From the NCBI GenBank assembly GCA_017654935.2, contig CM065690.1, forward strand, positions 1,519,781-1,583,780: a stretch of DNA of 64,000 bases. Direction: 5' to 3'. The first letter of the stretch is position 1, and the number at the start of each line of letters is the position of its first letter. This DNA comes from Phymorhynchus buccinoides. Its lineage: Eukaryota; Mollusca; Gastropoda; Neogastropoda; Raphitomidae. The translations under genes were made by a program, and so were the position numbers. The notes under the pieces were generated by a model. That model was not told where the DNA came from, searched no databases, and saw only the letters and a program-made list of their open reading frames with translations. Positions 9,992 through 20,323 of the stretch are shown here, piece after piece.

Positions 9992-10740
9992 GATGTTCAC
10001 ATGTCTGTCCGTGAAGAATGATAATTTCATCTTTCAAGACTAAACGGGGACTAAACAGTAAACCCACTAAATGGTTGTGCATGACACTACATGCATCATG
10101 TGGGGCCCGGGTGTCCCTGGCCAGTCTGGGGACATTTAACGGTCGGGCATGACCTTTAACTCGCCTTTCCCTCTATTACCCCCCCCCCCCCCCCAACCCC
10201 CCTCCCAAATAAAATCTTCACATATCTAACTTTTTTCAGTTTTAAATCTCATTAATTCTTTCTACATAGTAAGCTGTGTATCTGTAATAAATACTTCAGT
10301 TATTTCCTGACTATCTTGCAATCATTTCTTTCTTTCTATTTCCCCATGTTATCATTTCGCTTTGTACTCCTCTTTTGCTATTTTTCTCTTTTTCGTACTA
10401 CCCCCTAAAGTGCAGCAGAACCTTCCGCGTGTTGAAGTTGGCTGCTTTAGGAGAAGAAGAAGAAGACCCGCTACAGCCTTCTTTTTCTAGAGTCAATCGG
10501 CCAACTTCAACAGGTTGAACTTGAAGACGACTGCCTATATATTCATATATGATATAATGAAGAAAAAATGAAAACGAAGGTCACCATGCAGCGCCGAGAC
10601 ACAGAAATAGATCATAGATGAATGAAATAATGAATAAATAAATGATTAATAATTGAATAAATAGCAATTACATTAATTACATAAGGCCCACAGTCGCCAG
10701 ACCAGAACAGCAGTAAGGATGGGGCGGGAGGGGGGGGGGG
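9849..10740. other. Intron 1, 5' part: homopolymers and repeat fragments
   Basis: A run of 30 G (9961-9990), a C run near 10180, and a repeat fragment at 10411-10470 (GTGCAGCAGAA, GAAGTTGGCTGC, then an AAG tail). That fragment recurs at 62936-62992. No coding exon is seen. Confidence 0.7.
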
Positions 10741-11072
10741 TGTCGAAGTTTGTTGTATTACATGTGGGAGCCAAGCGTCGTTTCGTATCACGTAATTTTT
10801 ATGTCAATGTCGGAGTGAAACCGTCGGACTGAAACATGCAAGTTATCAATCGAGTTAATTCGTAATTTTCCCTGCATTTGGGAACTGAGTGTCCCTATTA
10901 GCAAAAGTCGGGGCATGTACAAGAGGCCAAAATACAAATAAGCCATGAAATGGGCGGCATCATGAATGATGAATACTTCCACGGCATGTTTTCTTTTTCA
11001 ATCGATGTAGTCTAGATCAAAACAGTGTGCAAAAATAGAAATAGGCTACTACTGTACTAGGCCTAGTAGGCT

Positions 11073-11231
11073 CTATTTGTCAGTTCGAGTTTTTAGAAGT
11101 ACACCTACTCGATACAGGACTCTGGTACCGACCATCGTCATCGTGAATGACAAAATAACAACCATAGCAGCAGCAGCAATGATAAGATCGTCGTGTTCAT
11201 TTTCATCGCGCTCTGAGTCGGAGGAAGCCAT
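11073..11231 (-). CDS. Short acidic N-terminal frame, possible PIF/Harbinger-type start or 5' exon
   Basis: An ATG at 11231 in AACAAAATGG opens MASSDSERDENEHDDLI, then an Ala-rich stretch and a hydrophobic stretch, and stops after about 52 codons. Acidic S-D-E starts followed by an Ala-rich helix occur in PIF/Harbinger transposase genes, but no transposase domain follows. A donor-like CGA|GTAGGT lies inside, so it could instead be an upstream exon of the minus-strand zinc-finger gene: phase 0 to the exon at 7569 would stay open. Neither reading is established. Confidence 0.2.
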   Translation of the reverse strand: MASSDSERDENEHDDLIIAAAAMVVILSFTMTMVGTRVLYRVGVLLKTRTDK

Positions 11232-11282
11232 TTTGTTAGAATGTAAACCAAAGGAAGTCACAGAAAGTCTCGCGAGAATTTT

Positions 11283-12995
11283 CCATATATATATGACTCT
11301 GTGCCAAAAGGTGAGCACGGAGAGGGTCAGGTACTTACATTCTCAATAAATTGTCACATAACCTTCTGACTGTTGTGCTTATGTTATAAACATATAGACA
11401 AATGTCTGAAAAGACACTAGAGACAATATCAGCTTTATAAGATCAGTAGTTGTTTAGTTATGTGACAATGAATGTCAAATCAGCCCCAAAATCTGGTCTT
11501 CAAAAGTGGACATTGCAAATAGTCATGATTTCAACAAGTGCTAGAACACACAAACTCCAGTAAAATTACTTGAAATTTGGACAGGTTATGCAAAAGTACC
11601 TCATTAGTAAACGCTAAAGATTGTAACATTCAAAAATGAAAGTTCTGTTAGTTATTAGGCTTAAACCAATGTTGATGACAAACATCATTTTTGATGTAAT
11701 CATTCAACCAAAATCAAACTTCCCAACAATTTTCACTTATGTAAATCCAAAATACATGAAAATGTCATGCTTTGTTGGAGCAGATATTACTTTATCATAG
11801 GAGTATAAAAGTTTTTTACAAAATATATTATTTTAAATAATATTGTACTTTCTCTTAAAGGTTCTGACTTAGATGTAACACTTGACATCCGTCATACCTA
11901 AGCTATAATGCTCAATAAAATCCTCAAGATATATATTTTTAACTTGCTCTCTTTTATTTTACAATTAAACTGTCATATAAAGTTGACCCCTACCCTTATT
12001 TAACACCAGCATGTTCATTTCTTTCTTCTGCACTAATCCAAATGTTCAATGTAATCATTTTACTGGACTTGATGTTCGTCATCAAGAAAATGTTAATTAT
12101 CAAATTTAGCTGGTTTTATTGGTCTAACCATCTAATAAACAAATAAACACCACTTCAGTGGGTTTAGTCATTCATTTAGAGCACTTTGCAGCCTTCATAG
12201 AAAGATAAATGAAAAAATAGTGCTTAATGAAAATTATTAATGTAACTATGATGTTCGTCATACATGTCCTATGGTGTAAATAGTGAATTATGATAAATAA
12301 TTCAACAATTTTTGGAATTTTTTTTTATTCATGCAAGTTATTATTTTCTTTAAAGCATTCTGCTTACTGTAGTTGACAAAAATACAGTTATTCATAGACA
12401 TTTTGGCCAGAAACTGGAAAATAAATTATGTAGGTAACTTTGATGTTTGTCATACATTTTTCACACATTGTGTAATAAAACAAAAACAATGACATGAATC
12501 AATTAATAGTTTGGTAGAAAATATTCAGTTAAGTTGTAATTGGGTTTTTTATGGCATCTTAAGTACTTAAAGACAGAATTAGTGTATTTGATACAACTTT
12601 CAAATGTAAAGTGATGACAAAGGTCATTTGTTACCTCAACAGACCCATAATAATCATCATACTAACAACAAATTTCAACAGGAAATGTCACAGACTAATA
12701 GCAAACAATGAAAACAACTTAACACAACATGATTTGCTGGAGCTATGAGAAAATACTGTGACATAACACCATGGTTGTGATGTAATCATTGATGTTTGTC
12801 ATCAGGTGGGGGACACCACATTATCACTATTTTCTCAGAAATCGGTTGAAAAATTGTCCTGCCACTTTGCACATGTTTTGCCTCATTTATATCCTTTCTA
12901 AATATGCATGTATTTAAAAGGTATTAATAGTTTCATTTTTTACCCTCTATGTCCACTTTTCATGCCCACCTTTTGGCACAGAGTCATATATATGG
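11283..12995. mobile_element. Inverted-repeat element A (1.7 kb) with a TGATGTTYGTCAT motif
   Basis: It is bounded by about 30-bp inverted repeats: CATATATATGACTCTGTGCC leading into AAAAGGTG at the left, and CACCTTTTGGCACAGAGTC leading into ATATATATGG at the right. Inside, TGATGTTYGTCAT or its complement occurs five times (11675, 12070, 12249, 12441, 12790), with variants near 11884 and 12610. There is also a CACATAAC/GTTATGTG motif near each end. It carries no long reading frame, so it is non-autonomous. Confidence 0.6.
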
Positions 12996-15900
12996 CCAAG
13001 AGTCAATAAGGGTGTCTAAAAATGTGACACAGAAAGTCAGAAATGAAATTAGAAATAAATGTTATTGATCATCAACATTACTTAATTAGTGATGCCTTGA
13101 TACCAGCAAGACCAATTTCAAGTTTTAAGTAACTTTGGCAACTTGTTTATATGGACTCGAAAGATGAACATGTGTACATAACACTTTACGCCGTGACAAT
13201 TCTCAACACTGTTAAATGACATCAAAACAAGCAATTTAACTGCTGGCTTGATTTTCACTAGAAAGGTATCATAGTTATCTCATTTGGAATATGAAAAATA
13301 AAGCAAGCAATGCAAAAGACAGAAACAATCATGCAGATAATCATTTGTGTACATAACATCACACCTTTTTCTGTTCAAATGGAAACGAACTTGCAGAAAT
13401 CCAATCAATCACAACCAATTTTATAGAAAATTAGTCCCAGTTATCTATGCATGGATCAAAAAACTTTTGCAAAATCAAAATTCAAGTTTTTCTTATTTGA
13501 AATAATCCTACATGACTTTTGTCAATGCATGACCTACAAATGTTCAATAACTTTAATTATTACATCAAAACAAATGCAGAATGCATGAAATCACAGTGGA
13601 GACCAATCCTTAGCATATTATCTTCACTTTCCAACCATTTTCCAGCCAATCCATAACAAAATACAGACATAAATCGCATAAAACCATACAGCATGGCTTT
13701 GCGTACATAACTTCACACCGTCACATCGCTAAATTTCAGTTATGAGCTGTTTTCCAATCTTGATGTCAAAAAGGGGGAAAATGGTGTAAAAAATTTAACT
13801 GAGTTTATAGCTTTACCAATGGCTGTTTTGGATAGCTCTCACCCTGGACTATTATATTTTTAAACAAAAAAATAAATATCACTACTTGTGTTGTTGGTAG
13901 AGGGTTGTAAAGGAGGGGGGTAATGTTCACCGTTTCAGATGCATCAGCAGGACACCACTAGTACACAGAATGTCAAAAACACAAAGACCGTGCCTGTTTT
14001 TAACAAGGTATTTTATTAACACTCTAAACACATGAATCACATGGGTATTATCTTTAAATGTTGCATTTGTGAATATCTAGGTGACATGAAAACATGGGAC
14101 ACCGTAGCGTCTGAAACGCTTCACACAAAATATTCTCTTTCTGAACAACATGAAAGAGAAAAATGTTTTTATTAATTGCCATCAATATTACTAATGCAGT
14201 GCTTTAATATGCATAGTAAACAATATTCAAATTGAAATGGTCTCCTGAATATTGAAACATTTTCATAAGTGTTTCAGTGTTACATGGGACACCAGTTTCT
14301 TTAAAAAAAATTCTACTGAAAGGGATTTAATTTTTATTGATCCAGAATACAGTCTTTCGCTTTAAATATGATCAGCTGAGGCATGATAAGCATGAAATGA
14401 CTGAATGAGCATTTGAGAACTGGGAATAAAGAATAAAAAACAAAGTCCACTTGGTGATGAATGAGCGCTTGCGCAACACTAACAACCTGATGTAGAGCAG
14501 CTCTGGTAGATGGTGTTTTTTTTTTCTTATTCAATGGAAGACCTTGTTCTTTTTTCGTCGCTCTACAGTTGCGTGTTCTTTCAGCTGAAGCCTTGCTTAC
14601 TGCTACCTTTTTTTCTGCAGACATGGAGTTTCTGTATTTCTTTGCCCTTGCGTTGTCTATTTTTGGCGTTTCAGATGCAACAGGGTTAGGAAGTCGGGAC
14701 ACGTAGCCGATTTTTGCGTACTATTGAAGCCTCGCAGTGAATTCTATGTGTTAACGTCATTGGTTTGAGAGAACATTTCACAAGGAAGTCATACGTCATG
14801 CGCAATTCTTTTAGAAGCGTGCAAGGAAGAATTCATTCGATGATCCAAAATATGCGTTACGGATGTATCATTGGGGACACCGTGAGCTCAAATTTTGAAA
14901 TAAATATATTTTTGAAACATTCTTACTCAGATTTTCTTCCGAAACTGTTGTTCTCTATTAGATGCTTTGATAAATGGTGTTGAATGCTGCATTTGAGTGA
15001 ATTGTAACTTTAGAGAGCTTGATGTTTCGGACGCATCAGCCGGGACACCCCATGATACATCCGCAACGCAATTTTCAGTTTTGCTTTTTATTAACAACAG
15101 ATATTTTTCATTTAAACTGTAGCTTTTAATAAATTGATTTACACCTGGACTTTCAATTTAATCATTTTTTCCACTCCAACATAGTTTTTTTTGTTGCTGT
15201 ACAGTCAAGTAAACAAACTAACTGTTCAGTTCCTCTTTTCCGACGCCATTTTCTTATAATTTCTCACTCGTTTTATTAAAATCATAACAAAATAATTTGT
15301 GGAAACACTAAAAACTACACAGATTTATAAAATAATAATATTAGAATAAATCTAAGTTTAAAAAAAAAATGCTTGATCAATTATTTCTTAAATATTTCGA
15401 CTTGAATCACAACCACCCCCATTTGTTAGCAGTATTGGAGAAGCACTCTTATGTAAGTTGGAAAACATCGATAAAAACCAAATTAAATCCTGTCATTCAC
15501 AAGACTTATTTGATACCTAAGAATAATTGATATTAAATTCACATTCATAACATTAGAAAGGACAAGATAATACAAAATTTAAAGTTGTACATAACTTCAC
15601 ACAAAAAAGGACTGATTTTTCTTCGTTTTCTGAACACATTGGACTCTATTAAACTAATATTGAGTAAAAAATACCCCACAACAATAAAACATAACCCTTT
15701 CTGTATAATCCATTGAGAAGCATGATGATTTGACATTGTTCACTGCCAGGAAGCCAACTAAAGCATAATTGTACATAACTTTCACGACGTGACATTTACA
15801 TTTTTGGCACCATTAATGGCATTATCCATGAATGCAAGCAGAATTCAAGCTGTGATTATAAAGCAAGAATAAATACCACATAGTCTTTTATTTCCTACAT

Positions 15901-17701
15901 GGACATTACATATTAAGCTTGATTTTATTAAGTAAAAACAAAAAAGAATTCTAGTGTGTACATAACTTTACACCATCTTCAGCTCACTCACACCAATAAG
16001 ACAAACCTGCAGTCTAATTAAACATTCAAAAACATACACAGTAGACTAGTTAAAGTATACAGTTAAAAAAGGATACAATGTTCACTAATGATAAGCTTTA
16101 TCATCATATGAAAATGTACATAACTTAACACCGCAAGTTGTCAGTGTAGTGTTATGTACACATTTTATTTTAACTTATCTTTGTAACTATTGGTCATAAT
16201 TACTAAACTGTTCAATAGTGAAGAATGGATAAGATAGTAACTTCAACAGTAACTTTTAATTTACAATTCTAGGCCATTATATATTTTAAAATTGTACATA
16301 ACATTACAACATCCTTCCTTTGTGGCAACGATGTGAGGTTATGTACATTGCTCACAGTAAACTGAATTTAGCTTGCTCTGTTAGTAGTTGCATGTATTGT
16401 TAACAGAATTCTAATTAGTACACATGTGAGAGAAATGATGCCAAAAAAATCTATCATACATCCAAATTATTCCATTTGTTTAGAAAATGCTGCATGGAAC
16501 TGCCTTGCATTTGGTTTTTCTTGAGTGAAGTTATGTACAATGGTCATTGGACTGCAAAAAACGAACTTATGCAATAACTAGTCCATATCACATTTAATTC
16601 CAGATGAGAACAAGTTGATCATTAATTATAATAAATAGAAACGAACTTACCTCACAGAGTCACACTGCTTTGTCAGAGTGTGAGCCATAACCATGTACAT
16701 AACCTTTACAACAAAATGCTCATGACGATCAAGTAAAAACAATTGATTGCGTCTAAACCATTATGAAAACGCACCTGTTCTTTACTGTTGATCCTAGTTT
16801 GACAAGTAAATTAATAGATACAGAGCATTCCATTCCATATGTCAGACCTTTAATGGTATTAAATGCAAAAATCAGTTCTTTCGACGTGTACATAACACAA
16901 CAATCACATTTACGACGAAAACTTATCATCATCTTTTTTCTCTTGATCATCCATCATCTCTCTTCAAAAACTTTTGGTGCTCAATGAACGCCTGTTGAAA
17001 GCCCATGAACACTTGAACTTGAAGGTAGTTCCTACGCGATTAGAAATAGTTCTTTCAAACAAACAAAAATCGTGTACATAACCGACTTTTCACGACAACA
17101 GTGAATTACGAAAGTTGTTGCAACTTTTTTCGGATTTCAATACCTTTAAAACTAAAAACATATAGTTGACAGAATTGAAGCAACAGTCTAATGTATTACT
17201 ACGCGATTTTTTTTCTTGATTCAAGGGATGAAACTCTCTGAACAGCGCGATAGAAAACAAACCGAAATTCACGACAAAGGGTTATGTACACGACGCCGAA
17301 TTTCGATTACCTATAGTGTTATAAGTAGGCAGCAGGCGGGTAAGAAAACATACATATTGTGATTGTTGATGATTTTATATCCGATCAAGATGACTTTCAT
17401 GATTTAGGCAATTAGGGACAAGAAATGATAGTATGACAATCGATGTTGTGCACACACCCGATCGCATGTCACGCTGGAAGCAAACATTTCCGGCATCGAA
17501 TACGCAAAAAAAAGGTTTTTTTAAACATTTCTCTATGCTCAATGGACCAAACTAGAACAAAAAGCCTTTGTATGTTCATTTCATAATAATATTCAACAGT
17601 TTGTTTTAGTCTAATGTTTCGCATGTGCCGTTAGGAGAAGAATAAAATGATGAAGTTGGCCGTTTTTAGCATTCGACGCCATTACTGACTCTTGGCCATA
17701 T
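12990..17701. mobile_element. Inverted-repeat element B (4.7 kb) with a TGTACATAAC motif
   Basis: The termini are ATATGGCCAAGAGTCA at the left and TGACTCTTGGCCATAT at the right. The left terminus overlaps the right terminus of element A. TGTACATAAC or its complement occurs about 15 times (for example 13173, 13348, 15586, 15770, 15957, 16115, 16293, 16694, 16887, 17073; reversed at 16151, 16338, 16530, 17281). It is often followed by TTCACACCGTGAC-like sequence. A third motif, GGGACACC, clusters between 13930 and 15060 and may mark a nested element. Confidence 0.55.
14334..14702 (-). CDS. Small basic protein inside element B, unknown
   Basis: A 122-codon frame starts MSRLPNPVASETPK and continues ARAKKYRNSMSAEKK and ERTRNCRATKKEQG. 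It has regularly spaced Arg/Lys resembling a basic DNA-binding stretch, then a hydrophobic C-terminus. The first codons overlap one copy of the element's GGGACACC-type motif. No enzyme domain is present and I do not recognise the family. It may be the 5' piece of a transposon gene or a chance frame. Confidence 0.3.
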   Translation of the reverse strand: MSRLPNPVASETPKIDNARAKKYRNSMSAEKKVAVSKASAERTRNCRATKKEQGLPLNKKKKTPSTRAALHQVVSVAQALIHHQVDFVFYSLFPVLKCSFSHFMLIMPQLIIFKAKDCILDQ

Positions 17702-17886
17702 GGCACAGGATTGCAAGGGTGTTGCATCAAAGTTGCAGCGTGTGCCGCAAGCTCTGCGATTTTAACTGCAACTGACTAAAAAGTTGCAGCGTGTGCCGAG
17801 CCCTTAACTATCTCATTCTCAACTCAAGGATGGATAGGGGGAGGGTGTGTGTGTCGAAGTTTGTTGTATTACATGTGGGAGCCAAG

Positions 17887-18109
17887 TCTGGACCTCAAGA
17901 GGTCCAGTGACTCAGCTTCCACTGTTGCCTGGGGCAGGGCGTTCCAGTCTGGGATTGTCCGTGGGAAAAACGACATCTGTCTGTACTGCGTACGGCAAGA
18001 TGAAATGTCGTACGCCTTGGTGTTTGATTTTCTGATGCCTCTTCTTGTGCCTGTTGGGTTTGGCAGGAAGGCCGAATTCCTATTCCCATTCTGCGTGTTT
18101 CTCCCTCAG
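17887..18109. other. Intron 1, last part; no gene
   Basis: 223 bp lie between the right direct repeat and the RRM exon. A contiguous reading frame passes through but no conserved domain appears. The polypyrimidine tract and acceptor GTTTCTCCCTCAG|GACTAC define the next exon. Confidence 0.6.
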
Positions 18110-18411
18110 GACTACCGTCAGAACGCGGAGGCGGCCAAGGCGGCGCTGGACGGCCAGACGCGGAAGGGGCGGGTGCTGCGGGTGCGGTTTGCCACCCACG
18201 CCGCGGCCCTGCGCGTCAAGAACCTGCACCCCTTCGTGTCCAACGAGCTCCTGGAGCAGGCCTTCGCCCAGTTCGGGGAGATCGAGCGTGCCGTGGTCAT
18301 TGTGGACGAGCGGGGCAAGTCCACGGGGGAGGGGCTGGTGGAGTTCACGCGGAAGCCCGGGGCCCAGCAGGCCCTGCGGAGGGTCAACGACGGAGTCTTC
18401 CTCTTCGGAGT
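18110..18411 (+). CDS. NONO: DBHS protein, exon 2: end of RRM1, RRM2
   Basis: 302 bp in phase 0 to 2. The acceptor is CTCCCTCAG|GACTAC and the donor is TTCGGAGT|GTATGT. The first codons finish RRM1 ([25 protein letters not shown]). RRM2 follows: [40 protein letters not shown] and a GLVEF RNP1 equivalent. This is the strongest DBHS identifier in the window. The exon is markedly GC-rich compared with the surrounding introns. The phase-2 end joins the NOPS exon to give V-DPKPVEVE. Confidence 0.95.
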
Positions 18412-18794
18412 GTATGTATTGCTTTTTATTTAAAGAAAGAAATCTTGTGCAAATGTGTTGACTGACCTGGTGAACATTTACCCTAGGTTTAAAAATGATT
18501 GTTCTGCAAATGTGTTGACTGACATGGTGAACATTTATGATTTACCCTAGGTTTTCTTCTATTGACTCTTAGCGTCCTAAACCGCACCGATCCGTACCTC
18601 ACCGTCAGTCCTAAACCGCATGAAAGCGCACCTATCCATGCACGTTGTTTAGTCATATTGCTAAAGAAGTGGGAACTCTCTAATGCAGAGAGGAAGCTTT
18701 AACGACGGCCGGAAAGCATTCGACTTTCTGTTGCAATGGCCGCCATTCGCATGGAGGTCGATTGAAGGCTAAATTAGATCGATTTTCTTTTTTT
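18412..18794. other. Intron 2, 5' part; no gene
   Basis: A short duplication (TGCAAATGTGTTGACTGAC at about 18449 and 18507) is present. Nothing else is recognised before the MITE at about 18795. Confidence 0.6.
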
Positions 18795-18983
18795 TTAGCA
18801 AAACAAGGGGTCCCATGGACTCCTTCACTTAGTTACAGCATAGAGGGTCCTAGAGGCAGGATAGAGGGTCCCCATGTCATCACGAATGCTAGAACCAATT
18901 TTTTTAGTGCATCCCTTGGGACCCCTTGCACATTCTTTTCGAGGGTCCTTTACAATTTTAGTGCTTCATAGACTCCCAAATGA

Positions 18984-19014
<31 letters not shown>

Positions 19015-19232
19015 CGTGTATGCACTTAGCACACGTTAAACCCAATGGCAACGAAAAAGTTGTCATTTGGTCAAAATTTACCCCCCCCTCCCCCCTTCCT
19101 TCCTCATCAGTGACACAAAAATCGCATGCCTCTGGCTGCGATGCTCTCTCCAGGTGGGAGCAACCCAAATTTCACAGAGACGCCTTTGTGACCTAACCTA
19201 ACCTAAATGGGGGTCCCTGGGAGCCCTGCATG
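18795..19232. mobile_element. GGGCTCCCA-family MITE, copy interrupted by a SINE
   Basis: This sequence is shared with copies near 22748 and 59127: TAGAGGGTCCTAGAGGC, AGTGCATCCCT, GGGTCCCTGGGAGCCCT. Here it is split. The left part ends at CCCAAATG (about 18981), a SINE 3' portion follows, and the right part resumes at AAATGGGGGTCCC (about 19205). AAATG on both sides is a plausible target duplication of the SINE. Confidence 0.7.
18982..19204 (+). mobile_element. SINE 3' portion nested in the MITE
   Basis: It shares CTTTCGGATGAGACGATAAA, CCGAGGTCC, GCACTTAGC and the block with TCTCCAGGTGGGAG with the fuller SINE at 46158-46528. It lacks the tRNA-like head (5'-truncated) and ends in a CCTAA tandem tail. 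Confidence 0.75.
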
Positions 19233-19279
19233 TTGAAATTGATGATTTCAGGGATGAACTGTTTTTGTTGACTTTTTTT

Positions 19280-19481
19280 TAACTTTCTCTCGTGTGTGTG
19301 TGTCAGGGACCCGAAGCCAGTGGAGGTGGAGCACAAGGACGAAGAGGACGACCTATTTGACGTTCTCCTGTGTGTGTGTGTGTGTCAGGGACCCGAAGCC
19401 AGTGGAGGTGGAGACCTTGGAGCACAAGGACGAAGAGGACGGGCTGTTTGACTTTCTCCTCTGTGTGTGTGTGTGTGTCAG
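19280..19481 (+). repeat. NONO: Two upstream tandem copies of the NOPS-exon acceptor and exon start
   Basis: Upstream of the NOPS exon the unit (TG)n-TGTCAG|GGACCCGAAGCC and about 60 following exon bases occurs twice more, with acceptors at 19306/19307 and 19388/19389. Spacing from copy 1 to copy 2 is 82 bp (frame-shifting). Spacing from copy 2 to copy 3 is 93 bp, which keeps the frame. Use of the copy-2 acceptor would therefore insert 31 residues, duplicating the DPKPVEVETLEHKDEEDGL segment. Confidence 0.9.
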
Positions 19482-19577
19482 GGACCCGAAGCCAGTGGAG
19501 GTGGAGACCTTGGAGCACAAGGACGAAGAGGACGGGCTGCCAGAGAAGATGCTCACCAAGAACGACCAGTACAAAAA
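19482..19577 (+). CDS. NONO: DBHS protein, exon 3: NOPS segment
   Basis: 96 bp between acceptor GTGTGTCAG|GGACCC and donor TACAAAAA|GTAAGG. It encodes DPKPVEVETLEHKDEEDGLP and then EKMLTKNDQYKK, matching the start of the NOPS domain, which packs against the partner's RRM2 in DBHS dimers. The copy nearest the donor was chosen because it is the only one leading directly into the LPEKM sequence. Both ends of this exon are tandemly amplified, so the real start and end in mRNA need transcript evidence. Confidence 0.88.
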
Positions 19578-20322
19578 GTAAGGCGTCTTTCTTAGGCCGT
19601 GTACACACATAAGAACGACCAGTACAAAAAGTAAGGCGTCTTTCTTAGGCCGTGTACACACATAAGAACGACCAGTACAAAAAGTAAGGCGTCTTTCTTA
19701 GGCCGTGTACACACATAAGAACGACCAGTACAAAAAGTAAGGCGTCTTTCTTAGGCCGTGTACACACATAAGAACGACCAGTACAAAAAGTAAGGCGTCT
19801 TAGGCCGTGTACACACATAAGAACGACCAGTACAAAAAGTAAGGCTTCTTTCTTAGGCCGTGTACACACATAAGAACGACCAGTACAAAAAGTAAGGCGT
19901 CTTAGGCCGTGTACACACATAAGAACGACCAGTACAAAAAGTAAGGCGTCTTTCTTAGGCCGTGTACACACATAAGAACGACCAGTACAAAAAGTAAGGC
20001 GTCTTTCTTAGGCCGTGTACACACATAAGAACGACCAGTACAAAAAGTAAGGCGTCTTTCTTAGGCCGTGTACACACATAAGAACGACCAGTACAAAAAG
20101 TAAGGCTTCTTTCTTAGGCCGTGTACACACATAAGAACGACCAGTACAAAAAGTAAGGTGTCTTAGGCCGTGTACACACATAAGAACGACCAGTACAAAA
20201 AGTAAGGCTTCTTTCTTAGGCCGTGTACACACATAAGAACGACCAGTACAAAAAGTAAGGCTTCTTTCTTAGGCCGTGTACACACATAAGAACGACCAGT
20301 ACAAAAAGTAAGGCGTCTTTCT
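19561..20322 (+). repeat. NONO: 15-copy array of exon 3 end, donor and MITE terminus
   Basis: The unit (about 53 bp; three are shorter by 4 bp or more) consists of the last 17 exon bases AACGACCAGTACAAAAA, the donor GTAAGG, a short spacer and the MITE terminus TTAGGCCGTGTACACACAT. Copies start at 19561, 19614, 19667, 19720, 19773, 19822, 19875, 19924, 19977, 20030, 20083, 20136, 20185, 20238 and 20291. The first is the true exon end and the last runs into the intact MITE. Every copy keeps the donor-like site. Confidence 0.93.
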
Positions 20323-20323
20323 T

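Larger units (their letters stand above)
10741..17886. mobile_element. 7.1-kb inserted block between 35-bp direct repeats
   Basis: The same 35 bases, from TGTCGAAGTTTGTTG to GGGAGCCAAG, lie at 10741-10775 and 17852-17886 without mismatch. The G-rich sequence just before both copies is also similar (AAGGATGG...GGGG). The AT-rich sequence between them contains two abutting inverted-repeat units and dozens of recurring short motifs, and it lies entirely in DBHS intron 1. It looks like one large insertion, or several nested ones, with a long flanking duplication. I cannot assign it to a known superfamily. Confidence 0.55.

Noticed and set aside
17849..18109. Extension of the RRM exon upstream as coding sequence
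   Set aside because: The frame is open, but the acceptor CTCCCTCAG at 18109 and the match to DBHS proteins start exactly at 18110. The upstream part has no similarity to the family.
19185..19205. CCTAA repeats as an interstitial telomere
   Set aside because: Only three units are present, and they are at the 3' end of a SINE, which explains them as a tail.
19561..20322. Donor array considered as a CRISPR-like or integron-like repeat
   Set aside because: Every part of the unit is accounted for by exon end, donor and MITE terminus.
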